A stretch of 64,000 nucleotides of DNA from Karalla daura (taxonomy: Eukaryota; Chordata; Actinopteri; Chaetodontiformes; Leiognathidae). Location of the stretch: positions 24,724,062-24,788,061 of the forward strand of contig CM055193.1 of the NCBI GenBank assembly GCA_029224185.1, read 5' to 3'. The notes beneath the pieces are model-generated. The model was not told the origin of the DNA, searched no databases, and worked only from the letters and a program-made list of their open reading frames with translations. Of the stretch, positions 11,705 to 23,949 are shown one piece after another; the first letter of the stretch is position 1, and every line of letters begins with the position of its first letter. A program made the translations under genes and the position numbers.

Positions 11705-12943
11705 GTAAGGAGCCATTTGCTTCTCCCGTCATTATCCCTGGTTGTCTTTATTTCATTTTTTTGATCATCAGTTAGATAAATCATCAGTTAGATACAGGGA
11801 GTGTGTTGTGTAGTCTTCGGTCAAAAACAACACATTTACCTGCTGTGTCCACATCTCATGCAGTTGAGCCTAAAAGAAATTCAAATTTTAAATTTAACTC
11901 AATTAACTTAATTCAAATGTGAGTAGCTATGGATAAAAAGTAGATAAAATAGTAAATTGAAGGACTGAGTGGCAAAATCAGTTAAATTATCAGGAGAGTT
12001 ACACTGTGACATTTTGACAGTTCAAATCAAATTCATACACTCACACACTCCCTTAATGAGAATATCTGATAAACACACTTTTGGGTCAGAATAATGATTT
12101 CATTTTATATTTACAGATTCACTTTTTTTTCTTTTTCAAATAGAAGGCAACACAATTGAGTGTAAACTATCTTCATTTGTCCATAATCAGGCTTTACTAG
12201 AGCGCTTTGAGGAGATACTGGTTGAGGAACCCAGAGAAGGGATCTCTGAAGCTGACTATGTAGAAACAAACCAAGAGCCTGAACAAAACCAGTCCAGTCA
12301 TGAATGGAGCCAGAATCAAGAGGAGGACCAAGAACCATGGATATCAGAAAGATCTCAATCTGTAGCTGAGGGCAACAGCAGGACTAGTCAAAGGAACCGC
12401 CTGCAGGACTTGCTGATAACCAGCAAGAAACGGGCTTCTAGCTGCTTTGGAGCAAGGATGGATCGAATTGGAAATGCCAGCGGTTTGGGATGCAACAATG
12501 GAAGAGGTGAGACTGCAGCAGAAGATGGTGGTAGCAAAAATTATAAACGTGTTTCAGAAGTATCATTCATGTAAGATTTGTATAAACCAAGAGCAGAAAT
12601 TACATTACAATATAGACTTATGATAAAAACACCATAACTTGAGTGGGAACCGTTATATCTGTACTAAGAAAGAATGCAGAAAAAGCAGGGGCATTGAACT
12701 GTATATAGTACTTAACTGTGTTAAAATTACATGTTATGTGACAACAGCCAGACTGTCTTTATGACAACAGCCCACCTTTATGAACAGCCCACCTGTGGAG
12801 AGAGCTCCTTCCTATATTTTTAAATCCAGACTCAAAAGGCTGCTTACCTGAAATAGATATGCATTAATACAATCCAGTGTTACTGAATGACCATTGTTTA
12901 AAACCTGATTCTTGTTTGTTTTTGTGTCATCCCTACAGGATAG
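11594..12943 (+). CDS. nppa: atrial natriuretic peptide precursor (natriuretic peptide A), 3 coding exons
   Basis: Secreted prohormone of the natriuretic peptide family; the mature hormone acts through membrane guanylyl cyclase receptors in salt and fluid balance and is made mainly by heart muscle (family knowledge). The CDS joins 11594-11704, 12191-12506 and 12939-12943, giving 143 residues. Residues 1 to about 21 form a hydrophobic signal peptide. The middle is acidic and Gln/Glu-rich, as in pro-segments. A KKR processing site at residues 116-118 precedes the hormone, which contains the diagnostic 17-residue disulfide ring CFGARMDRIGNASGLGC (Cys122-Cys138) and a short NNGRG tail. Introns have GT-AG ends. 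The start is the first ATG after a TATA box and a short leader. ANP is preferred over BNP or VNP because of the short tail and because I noticed no AUUUA cluster in the 3' UTR. Intron 2 carries a possible LINE-tail scrap near 12780-12870. The ring holds an N-A-S sequon; its use is unknown. Confidence 0.93.
12191..12506 (+). CDS. nppa: nppa coding exon 2 (pro-segment and hormone ring)
   Basis: It follows a TAATCAG acceptor and holds 105 codons plus one base. It carries the acidic pro-segment, the KKR cleavage site and the entire natriuretic ring, and ends at an AGAG|GTGAG donor one base into the last glycine codon. Read-through without splicing would add about 25 unrelated residues, so splicing is preferred. 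Confidence 0.92.
12939..12943 (+). CDS. nppa: nppa coding exon 3 (last 2 nt of Gly codon plus TAG)
   Basis: After a strong pyrimidine-rich tract ending CCCTACAG, the bases GA complete the glycine codon begun in exon 2 and TAG follows at once. Mammalian ANP also places its last coding residue on a tiny third exon, which supports this reading. The rest of the exon is 3' UTR. Confidence 0.72.
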
Positions 12944-13205
12944 GCTAAGAGGTTCCTGGGACACATTCTGGATTATAGTGCTATGTCCAACTAATGGGAC
13001 GCAACCAAGAGGCATAATATATATTTGACTTTTCCAGTTGTAACAGTTCCATTGTTGTTTATACATTTCCCTCTTTGAACTTTTGACAAAACCTTCTTGT
13101 CAACTCAGTAGTGATAAATCCTGTAGAATGTCTATGTAATTTAACAGCCTGAAAGTGTGTGAGGTTTGCTAACAATGACAAATAAACTCTTCTTTTTTCA
13201 TAGTA
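12944..13205 (+). other. nppa 3' UTR with polyadenylation signal
   Basis: From the nppa stop to just past an AATAAA at 13181-13186, followed by a T-rich stretch typical of cleavage sites. Confidence 0.65.
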
Positions 13206-13769
13206 TGACTTACGTCATTCACCCTTAATTTGCTCAGTTATCCAAAAATGAGTTGGTGTTTCATCTTTTTGCAGTAACAGTCTCAAACCATTACTTGAAG
13301 AAATCTATTTCTGCCACAGTTCAGCTATCAGTGGGTCTGTTAGATGATATTAACTTCTATTTGCAATAAACTACAGCATCAGTTTGTCTGATTTCTGATA
13401 TATCCAGTGTTGAACGGATAATCATCATAAAGCACTTGTGTTTTGTATGGCAAAGTACAGAGAGGACCCGAGCTGGTTTGGTGCACTGCAAGATTTTAGC
13501 TGACGTCGTTACATTAGAGCCAATTTCTCAATCCATATTTAAAATTTCACAGAAACTGCATTTCTTCATTATACTTTTCTTTATTTTGAAAGCAGTTTGA
13601 AACACAAAACACAAAAGCAAATAAGAATAAGAAATAAAATAAAGGAGACAACCACACCTGTCTAGACTGGTTACAGGGAGCTGGATGTCTTTTTAGATCT
13701 GCAGCATGTTTTGCCTGCTCTCCATGAAGTAGTAGAATCTGCCGGGCGGCTGGCACAAGCTGAAGGCAC

Positions 13770-15235
13770 CGTCAATTTCGCTTCCTGGTTCGAAACACTG
13801 GGGGGTCGTAAGTGTATACACACTTAAATGGCCATTTTCGACAATCTATCCACCACCGTGAGAATTTTTGTGGGCCCTGCAAGACTGGGAGCCCTGTAAC
13901 AAAATCTAGAAAGATGTCTGACCAGGGTCTGGAGGGAGTAGGGAGGGGCTGCAGAAGTCCCATCTTTTTCCCGGGGGTGGTTTTGTTCCTGGTGCAGATC
14001 GAGCATGCCTCCACGTTCACACGGACCTCTCGCTCCATGGCGGGCCACCGGAATCTTATAGAGACGACAAACATTGTCTGTCGCTCTCCTGGATGACAAG
14101 AGACAAGTGAGGCATGAGCCCAGTGAATCACCTGAGGTCACAACTCCATGGGGACAAACAATCAATTCCCCAGGCATCCTCAAGGCTCTCATCATTTGCC
14201 TACTTCACCTCTTTCTCTATCTGCCAGGACACTGCTCCAACCACACATGTTCATGGAAGGTTGAGCTCCGGGTCCTCGGCAACTGGTTCAGGGTCATATA
14301 TCTGGGACAGTGCATCCGGCTTTGTATTGTGGGACCCCAACCTATAAGACAAAGGAGATTAAAAAGCGATTAAAAAATAGCACCCACTTGGCACACACCT
14401 ATCTCAATCTTCTAGCAATTTTCAGGTATTCTAGCTTTTTGATCAGTCCACACTATAAATGATATCTGTGAGCATTCTAACGAGTGCCTCCACTCTTCTA
14501 ACTTTTACCACCAGCAGCTCCCGGTTGCCGATGTCATAGTTCCTCTCCGCCTTGGGCAACCGCCTGGACAAGAAGGCGCAGAGATGAATTTTCCTTTCCT
14601 GTTCCGCTCCTTGGGACAAAACTGCCCAGAGTCCTTCGTTGGATGTATCTTCTTCCACCATGAACTGTTTGCAGGGGTCAGCATGGTGGACGCTTTGGTG
14701 AACCATGTTTTCAGATCCCTGAAATGTGCTTCAGGGGTCCAGGAGAACCGAACCTTCTTAGACGTAAGCGGAGCCACGATTGAGCTAAAACCCCTTATAA
14801 ACCGCCGGTAGAAATTTGCAAATACAAGGAACTGCTGCACCTTTCTGTGGCTATGAGGAGTCGGCTAACCAGCTACTGCCTTAATCTTTGCTGGATCCAT
14901 CTTAACCATTCCAGAGGCTACAATGAAGCGTAGGAAGGAGACGGTGGGGGCATGAAACTCAATTTTCTCTGCCTTTACATATATCTGATAGTCTAATTGT
15001 CTAAGGCCGCCTGGGTCACATGACGTTTGTGAGTTTCAAGGTCGGGCGAATAGATTAAAATATCATCTAAATGCATTTAAATAAAATGATCTAAGAAATC
15101 CTTTTGTACCCCGTTAATCACGTTAAATCACATTAATCATCAAATACAGCAGGGGCATTGGTTAACCCAAAGGGCATGACTAAATATTCATAATGTCCGT
15201 TTAACCAGCAGCTCTCACTGCAGTTACCCCCTGGC
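13770..15235 (-). mobile_element. Ty3/Gypsy retrotransposon pol remnant (RT 3' part, RNase H, integrase)
   Basis: In minus-strand order: a degraded RT palm near 15180 (MPFGLTNAPAVF-type), RT thumb (QQFLVFANFYRRFIRGFSS at 14840-14780), RNase H (EEDTSNEGLWAVLSQ, then CAFLSRRL and NYDIGNRELL at 14660-14510) and integrase (ICTRNKTTP, then LPTPSRPWSDIFLDFVTGLP at 14040-13890). Several frameshifts and stops break it, so it is dead. RT upstream parts continue at 16330-16810. No host gene is involved. Confidence 0.8.
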
Positions 15236-15875
15236 AGCCATCGTAGCTCCGCTCACTGCTGACCCGCCCCTTCCGCAGCATGCCGGTGGCTATCTGTCGG
15301 TAGCTTTCCCCCTATAAAGCCACTCTCACTGGCAAGTTAGACACATGCTTTGGGTGTCGCCTCAGATGTCTGCCTCCCTCCTGGCTATTGGAGAGGTAGG
15401 CGCTACATCGCCATACTCCTAGACCAGTGACGACCTGTGTCCAAATTTAAGAGTGCCTCTAACATCAGGGTTGAACATCACGCTGCTCAGTCGGACTAGT
15501 CAGGACTAGTCGGACAGTCGGACTACGGCGGGTTTGAGGATGCATCTGTTGCGTAGTACTCATTGTAATGAGAGTTACTGTTGGGGTTGAGTCTGTTCTT
15601 AAACTATCTATTGTATGAGCAGGGACCATTTGTGACGGCGTGACATGCCAGACGCCATTGTTAAACCTGACTGTGGAAGTAAACCAGGATGGCTGTGACA
15701 GTGTCATATGTATGAATATGATTCACATGAACGCTGAACATTCCGAGGACTGCGTGAACTCCCACAAACTGTGATCGCTGGATTCAGGTCCATCGCGCAC
15801 ATCTCCCCACCTTTGTAGTGGTAACGGGCACCTCACTGTTTGTGGTGGACACTCCCTGCAGTGCCTGTGTGTGTG

Positions 15876-15928
<53 letters not shown>

Positions 15929-16329
15929 CTAGGCATCAGGAACCAGGGACGTGTGTGTGTGTGTGTGAGACTAGGTATCCACTCCGGGAGCAAGCGTGGT
16001 GTGTCACCCTCACTCTCAGGACAGGTAACATGCCGCTCATTAGATTTATCGTTGGTTTGGGTGGCAGCCCCCCTTCCCACAGTTCCTCCATGGCCATGTT
16101 TACTCTCTCTATGTTGCTATGTAGCCAAGAAAAGTGTTGATAACTGGAGCCTCACGTCTCTGTTTTCACTGATGTAGTTGCATGGGGGACCCTCTTGTCC
16201 TGAAATCTGGTGCATAAGTGGCTGTCATCTCAAGATATCCTGTGGTGTGAGGCCGCGGGTCGCGTTGTCAAGAACCACCTATACGAGACCCTTAGGTTGA
16301 CCCGCCCAGGTCACATCCAGATGGGATGT
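15236..16329. other. insertion inside the Gypsy RT; holds (TG)n microsatellite
   Basis: About 1.1 kb without Gypsy similarity that I can see, lying between the RT palm halves. 15881-15926 is (TG)23, with a further TG tract at 15949-15968. The frame at 15707-15465 (-) is unrecognised. Confidence 0.45.
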
Positions 16330-16810
16330 TTAACCTCGTCTTCCACCCATCCCCCGCCATATTCTCACCAAATTATAAGTGTTTCAGAGGTCCAGCTTGC
16401 AGAAAATTTTCGTCTGCTGTAACTGGTCAAAAACCGGGGTCATGAGTAGGAGAGAGTATTAGTTCTTTATTGTAAACACATTGAGAGGACTGTAGTCTAT
16501 ACTTGGTCACAGGGTTCCTTATTTCTTTACACAAAGAAAAATCCCACCCCAGCCACTGAGGACAAGGGTCTATTAACTCTTGCTTTCAGTGACGTTTCAA
16601 TGTACTCTTTTATGGCTTCCCTCTCTGGCCCAGAGAGAGAATACAGCTGCCCCTTAGGGATATTATCCCTAATTATTGTAACTATTATTATTGTAACTCC
16701 TCTACGTTTTGCACTATGGACCAACGTATCCAGGGTACATTTTTCTATGAGACTGGGTTGGATCTGCTGAAGGGATGCCATCATGTCACCCTTAGACCTG
16801 TCATTCAATT
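16330..16810 (-). mobile_element. Ty3/Gypsy RT N-terminal part
   Basis: The minus-strand frame at 16808-16527 reads IPKGQLYSLSGPEREAIKEY then IETSL and VGFFFV, the start of Gypsy RT. The next bases, with stops, read like the tyrosine/aspartate palm start (ENFLQAG... GDGWKTRLNIPSG). Continues the remnant at 13770-15235. Confidence 0.65.
16687..16760 (+). repeat. 74-nt direct repeat, copy 1
   Basis: ATTATTGTAACTCCTCTAC through ACTGGGTTG; recurs at 18251-18324 with about four mismatches. Confidence 0.8.
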
Positions 16811-18650
16811 GTGTGTGGCCATCTCAGACACTTCCAAATGTAGTAGGAGTCCGAAACTCAGCATGCTGGATGCTCTTGGGTCTGAACTTAAACAGACCCT
16901 CAGAACTCTGCCTCCGTAGACTCTTGGGGAAGCAAAAGTTGCTCTGGGAAGGTTCTATCAACATGGAGGCAGCAGATCCTAATACAAGACCTTCTAACAA
17001 GCAACATAGTCCAAAACGAGGAGGAAACTTCAAGGGAAAGGTATTTTTCTCTCCCCTCCTCCATTCTGACTCAGGCACATTAAAACTACAAACAAAATGG
17101 TGGAGCACATGAGTGTGTATTGTAATTGAGATTGCAATGTAGTTCATTTAGTAAGGCTTTTCATCAGGGTTAAGAAAACCTCTTTCCGGTCAATATTCAA
17201 AGAAATATGTATAACCATGTCATGTATGTTTATCAAATGTGACACGGTACGTTATAAATCATAAACATTTACATGTCTTAGTAGTAGTGTAAGAGTGGAT
17301 GCTGCATCGTACGTCATGAAAAAGTGGGAATTGGTGTTTTCTCAGAGTGAAAGCGTAATAAACCATAGTAAATGGTTAAGGGGATATCTCTTCAAGAGTT
17401 TCGGTTCCTGAGTTTTTGTCAGTCATAAGAGCAGTTGTAGAAGCCCTACACTTTGGACGCTTCATTAGTTTAGTGTCGATTCCTCTCTTAATCTGCAAAT
17501 AGTAAACACTGGCTCCATGTCGCAGACTGAGTCGCAGACAGCGACTGTGTGTCTCTGCTGTGAAAGGCAGCGAACGGCACAGAATTATTATTGATAATTC
17601 AGTGATACTGATATGTTTGTATTGAGAAATGTTGGCGATGTAATAAAAGAAATAATCTAAAGTGGGAAAAGGTGGGAAAACACTTCCCGGCAGAGGATCC
17701 TTTGTTCGGCGTGACCCGGTTATCATTGACATGAATAGACAGCTGGAGCCTCTGCTCTTAGCGTCTCCGACTGCCACGAGCAGTTTCCATAAGAGATAAC
17801 TCGACAGCGCCAATTAACAGATGTTAAGAGTGCCTAGTTGTTTGTCAGTATGAGACGTATAGGGGCGTGACAAATAGTCGGTATTTTACACGCTGAGATG
17901 AGAACGGGTGATCTATGATCACCACACAGCTAATGCGAAGCGTTAGCAGCATCCAAAACGTTGCAGTTCCACGTTATCCACCTTATCACAAAAATCTTTG
18001 CAAAGGGGAGCAAGCAAGAGCTTATGTAATTCACTGAGTAAATATTATGAAAATAAAATATATATTTCTCGCTAGATATGTAACCTAAATGTATTTTTAT
18101 ACAGGAACTCGACTTCTGCTCAAAATGTGAGAAATGTCCACCATGTTTTTTGTTCTCACAGCCCAGATCTTGAAAGTCACATGACTTGGACACAACGCTG
18201 TAGGAAAACATTAGGCAGAAAAAATGTAGCAGTTTCACAATTTAAGGGCCATTATTGTAACTCCTCTACATTTTGCACTGTGGACCAACGTATCCAGGGT
18301 ACGTTTTTCTATGACACTGGGTTGGTTGCTGCTTGGTTGGAACAAAAACCTGCAGCCACACTGCCCTTTGTGAAATTGGTTTGACACACCTGTCCTAGTG
18401 AGAAATCGCACACCCAGAGGTGGTCCTGGAAAACTGTGTAGCTACTGGGAAGATGTGATCCATGTCGTCAAAGCAAGAGAAGTCCCAGACAGTCCTGTGT
18501 ATGTGGTTGAGCCATTGCAGGGGACTGGAAGAAGATAAGTATTACACCGTAATCTACTTCTGCCATGTCCTTACCTGGCTGAAGAGTCAGAAGTGTGTGG
18601 ACGTGACCTGAAAGAGAAAAGCAGTGGAAACAAACAGAGAGAGAGAGCAA
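16811..18650. other. intergenic, no gene recognised
   Basis: Apart from the direct repeat copy at 18251-18324, I see no family match. Open frames (17376-17813, 17930-18238, both -) have no recognisable domain. Confidence 0.5.
18251..18324 (+). repeat. 74-nt direct repeat, copy 2
   Basis: Second copy of the repeat at 16687-16760, 1,564 bases away in the same orientation. Confidence 0.8.
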
Positions 18651-18819
18651 GAAGACGAGCTAAGCTATGTGGATTCCATAGATGCTGAGCTGAGTCCTGG
18701 ACTTCGTCCCTCAAGCTGGCTCTTCCCGCTGCGGCTCTTCCCGCATTCTGCTCTGCACTGATTCAGTCTCTCTGTACTGTCTTGCTTGTGCCCGTCTGTC
18801 CATACTGGATGAGGATCCC

Positions 18820-19030
18820 CTCCTCTGTCTCTCACCCTGAGGTTTCTTCCTCAGGCTTCCTTTTTTTCCCTGTCAGGGTTTTTTTTTCTTGGGAGTTGTT
18901 CCTCAGCCTTTGCGAGGGTCTAAAGACAGTTTTTTTTACTATGGATATATTGTTGCTCTCTTTGTAAAGCACCTTGAGATAACAGCTGTTATGAACTGGC
19001 ACTTAAAACAAATAAAGTTGAGTTGAGTTG
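18820..19030 (+). mobile_element. LINE/SINE-type 3' tail
   Basis: GTTGTTCCTCAGCC, then TTTGTAAAGCACCTTGAGAT and AACAAATAAAGTTGAGTTGA: a typical fish L2-type LINE or partner SINE 3' end, with a short terminal tandem (GAGTT)n. Confidence 0.6.
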
Positions 19031-19555
19031 GACAGCAGTCAGGTATGCCCATCCATCCCTCAATGCAAGAGCAGAAGAATTCTGTCCTACAAGGGAAACA
19101 CTTAGGGAGAAACTCAGCTTCTTTTTTTGTTGCAGGGTTCCAGCTGGCTTTGTATTCCCCGGCGTCAAACACATACTTTTAGAAAGAGCTGTTTCTAGGG
19201 CTGTAACCTGATTGATGTCAATCAGATCATCCAGAGACTATGGTGACCAACACGTCAAAATGATTTCTAGGTCAAAGGGCGTGGTTGCGACGATGTGTCA
19301 AAATGTGGTGATTTTTTTTCACACTCTCAGCTCTCACGCCCACATACTTGATCATGGCACCTTGAAAACTGCTGGGCATTATGAGGGCTCCTGCCTGAAT
19401 AGCCTGATATATTAAGAGATTTTATATTAGGATATATTAACTTCCTACCTCACTCCCGAGTGGTGACAGGAAGTGTCAAGGTTTTACACTTACATGTAGT
19501 AATCCTACATAATTGACCTCATCAACTTCATTCCACTTGTAATTTCCATCATTCG

Positions 19556-20240
19556 ATAAGCCTACAACTTGAAAATTTTGGATTTTTTTTTAAATTTCAA
19601 AGTGGCGTTTTAGAGAGATTTACTCATGCTGACTGACAAGGCCATTACCTGGCTATTCAGGCATACAATGCAATCATGTTCAGCAATTTTGAAACTTTTA
19701 TGATGAACTGCCTTCCCAGAATAGCATTTTGAAATATTAATGATGAATAACCAAACTTTGTCATGGACTAGTGGTCACGCCCTTTGACTTTGACTAATAA
19801 TTATGTACATAAAAGTTTCTCAGCTTGGTCCATTGATGATTTGTAACAAATTTGAAGCCAAATGGGTTAATCCCCTTGGAGGAGATGTTTTTAAAATCCA
19901 AAAATTCAAATCAAAATGGCTGACTGCCTGTCGGGTTATGGTCATCAGGTCTTTTTGGATATCTCTTTTGGATGTATTTGCATACCAATTTTTAATTGCG
20001 CACGACAAAGTAAAAAAAATCCTTTTGGGGATTGGTCAAAATTTCTAGGGTGCACTACTTTTGCATTTTGGCCCCCCATGGTCTATGCCCCTATCAAACA
20101 TCAGAGGTCTCTGTCAGTGTACCAATTTTCATGGTAATATCAGTTCCTTAAAGCCGTCACAAAGCCACATAATTGTGGCAAGGGATCGCTATTCATGCCC
20201 ACCACACGGATACCATTGGTGTTAGCCTCACTGCCATATA
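19556..20240 (+). repeat. dispersed repeat family A, copy 1
   Basis: About 680 bases shared with 31305-31975 in the same orientation, including GCCACGCCCTTTGACTT-like, TCTCAGCTTGGTCCAT, AAATTTGAAGCCAA and CACTACTTTTGCATTTTGGC blocks. Non-coding. A 3' portion recurs at 60890-61060. Confidence 0.75.
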
Positions 20241-21285
20241 TACTACATGATAACTATATATATGTATGTGTGTGTGTGAGCTGCAGCATGTCTTACACCA
20301 TGACACGGACACAGCAGCTTCGTTCCAGCACTTTAAATCATTACACAAATAAATGCCTGCTGAATTTTAAATGTTTTTTACATTTTACTGTGATATTGCA
20401 GCCTGTGTCTGTCTGTCATCATCTGCTGTATTTGGGTTCTCTGCAGTACAGTCTTACTCCTTCTCCACACCCATGTTACCACTAGTTTTCCTGGGGATGG
20501 TGAAACTGCAAATACTCACACCCACACAGACATGCACTCACTATGCACACTTAGCACAAAACCAAGTGAAATAATCAGACTTTAACAGGATTTCCACTCC
20601 CAACCTGAAATCAATTTGCAGGACTTTTCCATGACATTTTCAGCCTGTGCTGTGGTCGACCTTGTCCAATAGCAGCCAAAGTGGGGGTATGGTATAGAAG
20701 CTCTGTGCTCTTACACATTGGCCTACTTTTGGTACCGGAAGACTTCATTCATCTTTTACATACAGTCTATTGTAAAATGTATAATCTATATATATAAAAT
20801 GTATATGGGACTCGTGCCTAGAAAATCTTATTCTTATTCAATCTTATTGCGTCTTAGTATTCTGTGCATATTTAAATAAATTGATGACATTAATTATCTG
20901 GTCATCATTGCAAATGAAGTAACAGTGTAATAGTTAAGTAATGTAAGAACTGTACAATCCTAATATCCAGGGTAACTCAAAAGCTGTGAATTCACTATAT
21001 TCAAGATTATTTGAATACTCTACAATCATAATATCCAAATTAACTGAAGTGTTGTGAACTCACTATTTTCAAGTTTGAGCACTATAAAATCATCATATCC
21101 AAGTTAATTCAAGTTCTATGAACTTAGAGCATTCAAGTTTCATAAACTCATATTAAAACAAGCTCAGACAAGAAACCAAACAAGTTGCTTGTGCATAATT
21201 AACCAAGGTTATATTGCTCATTTAGTTTAAGGCAATGAGTTTGTATATTTTCTTTTTGGAGACATGCCAACTTATTTCATCTTAC
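20241..21285. other. intergenic with degenerate ~66-nt tandem repeat
   Basis: 20947-21150 holds three diverged units built on ATCATAATATCCAAnTTAACT, GTGAACTCACTA and TTCAAGTTT. No gene is seen. Confidence 0.5.
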
Positions 21286-21830
21286 AGTGATCTATCAAAG
21301 TGATCTATCAGAGCAAAGATTTGCTCTGAGTATCTGTCCCTCTTCCTCTCTACCTGATATGATGACTCCCTGTGGATCCCCATCCTATCAGGAGCTTCAC
21401 TTACCTGCTTTGCTCGGGCCAATGACTGGATCCAGTCAGTGGAGTATTTATAGTCATCCAGCCTCTAGTTCATTGCCAGATTGCCTTTGCACTCTCGCAT
21501 GACTCGCCGGAACTTACTTCTGTTTTTTACCACTCGAATCTGACCTGCTTTGTTACAAATCTCTGCTCTTCTCTCCAGCTTTCTTCAGCCACCCAGCCTT
21601 TGGACCTGCCAGAGCTTTGACCCCTACTCACCTGTACTCCCTCTCAAAACTGCTTTCCATTTCTGACCCCATCCTGTCTCTGCCCCGGCTGATCGACCAG
21701 TGGACTGTTTCTCTGACTCGCTTCTGTGAAGAAGACTCCCTGTTAGCTACCTGGCTAAAGATAACAGCAGATAATAAATTACTTTAACTCTCAACATCTG
21801 TCGTCTGTGTGTGTCCCTGGCCATCTGTAA
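21286..21830 (+). mobile_element. possible solo LTR
   Basis: TATTTATAG box near 21448, CT-rich body with many short Pro/Leu/Ser frames, AATAAA at 21774. Resembles fish Gypsy LTRs in composition, but I see no matching terminal repeat or pol. Confidence 0.28.
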
Positions 21831-22774
21831 TATTCTGACAACTAAACAATTGGCACTTATCTGTGGCCAGGGACGGACTGGGTGGTCTGGCATTTAGGCA
21901 CATGCCAGAGGGACCGCGGCACTGTGGGCCGCTCCGACACCCCCTCCGTCTGTCGCGCGCTACTACCCCACCCTTCCAACAATCGCTGCTGCCGCTCCGA
22001 CACCCCCGCTCTCAAGTGGAGGTAGGTATGTTAAAAAATAATAATCCAAACTAACCCTTGAGGTATTCACAGGCGTACAAATGTAATAATGCAACTTTTT
22101 TTGGCTGTGTTCATTTTCAGTCTCTTCAGTGTTTGAAATCTAAAGAGTGTGCTTACTTAACTGCATTGACATAACTAGGTTTAGTAAGACCAACAAACGT
22201 ATTTGCTGTAGAACAATTTACGTACTGTTTATTGAAGAATGTAAAGTTGGAACTATTATTGAACATCATCGAACAACATTATCGAACTGAGTTATAGTAG
22301 TGGGTTAGTGTAGGTTAGTTAGGTTAGTGCCTGTTTAATTAACTCAACACAACCTGATCAATTAGTTTTAACACAACTCAGTTATGTATGAATTGTTTCC
22401 ATAACAATGTTAATTGAATTTAACAAGTTATTTTAAGAGTTTTAAACATTCCAATAAAATATCCACTTGACAGAAAAAGAGAAATCCAGCATCTCCTCAC
22501 ATTATCATGGACATTTCCGTCTTAAAATGTTGGACTTCCAGAATAAATTCCTTGATTGATAATGATTATCATATACCATGTTACAAAACTGATCAGGATT
22601 TTTCAAGTAACTCAATATTTTTATTGTTAATCAAGAACAATCTGACATGACATTTCACAACAACCTCTAAGAGTATTACAGTGTACCACATTAACTTTGG
22701 CCTTCGATCTTTAAACTTCTCTCTCACTCTCTCACACATATATTCCACTACACTGTCTTTGTCATTAAATCCAG

Positions 22775-22811
<37 letters not shown>

Positions 22812-23877
22812 GCATACACACACACACACTCGCATACAAATCACATGTTTGTGCATTTACATTTTTCCGTACATACACATACATGTAAGCTTACAAAAAC
22901 ATCTCCTGATGAGCATACGTGGTGTGTGCATCACATAGCATGGGATACAACATACATGTTGACTGAAGGACTGTGACATCAAATACTCTATTTGGACACT
23001 GTTCAGAAGAAGCTTTCTCATTTGCTGTAATGTCCAAAAACGTAGAACATGAGACATTTTCAGCAGAACATAAACAATAAAAATGTAAATCTACATGTAT
23101 GAGAAAAATAAAAATCCATCATCTTAATTTTGCACATAAATACGTAGAAATTATAATCATATTCAACATTGTGCTTTCTTTCTCTTGCTCTTTCCGCCAT
23201 TGTCAAATGCATTAGCTACTAAGACTAGTCATGCAATTTTAAAACAGCTGCTGGCTCAAAAGGGAGACTCCAGTATATTTGACATCACCACAGATTAATG
23301 CATTTATTCTCAATTTAGTGAAACAACAAGGTTCTATGATTTAAATTTAGACGTGCATGTATATACAGGCACTTCCTCCATATATTTAAACTTTGTTTTT
23401 AATCCCAGATGTGTTGTCAAAATGAGTATCCCTTTAAGGGAGTCAGCCAGTCAGGTCCTGCCAGTTTGCATTACAGAGTTAATTACATCTCTAAAAAGAA
23501 GCTAGATAAATAACGACAATGATTCGATACATCTAAAATGCACTCACATACCATGAAAAAACATATTGGGTTTTCATGAATGCACGTCATATCTCACAAG
23601 CTCAGTTTTTATTCTTTGACATGGATGTTGTATAAGCTACCACAAGTAAACTGCTAAACAGAGGGTGTACAGACAATAGACACTAGGGCCACATATATCA
23701 TGAAAGCACAGACAACAAACACAGTTTCATTATAGATAATATACAGAGAGAAATTAGACTAAAGACAAAGAGAAGGAAGACCTTATCGTACAAATCGTCG
23801 AAGAGATGACAAGTATGACAAGCATTCATACCAAAAGGAGTGTCAAAGAGAAAGATCTTGAAGTACCTCTAAGAATC

Positions 23878-23949
<72 letters not shown>

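Noticed and set aside
12111..12338. 75-residue minus-strand frame
   Set aside because: Antisense shadow of nppa exon 2, which has a far better family match.
12507..12572. nppa reading straight through after GRG to TAA without splicing
   Set aside because: A GTGAG donor and a strong acceptor at 12931-12938 give the family's expected short tail; kept only as a possible retained-intron form.
13824..14195. Host gene for a zinc-binding protein
   Set aside because: The ICTRNKT and WSDIFLDFVTGLP motifs are Gypsy integrase; it is part of the pol remnant.
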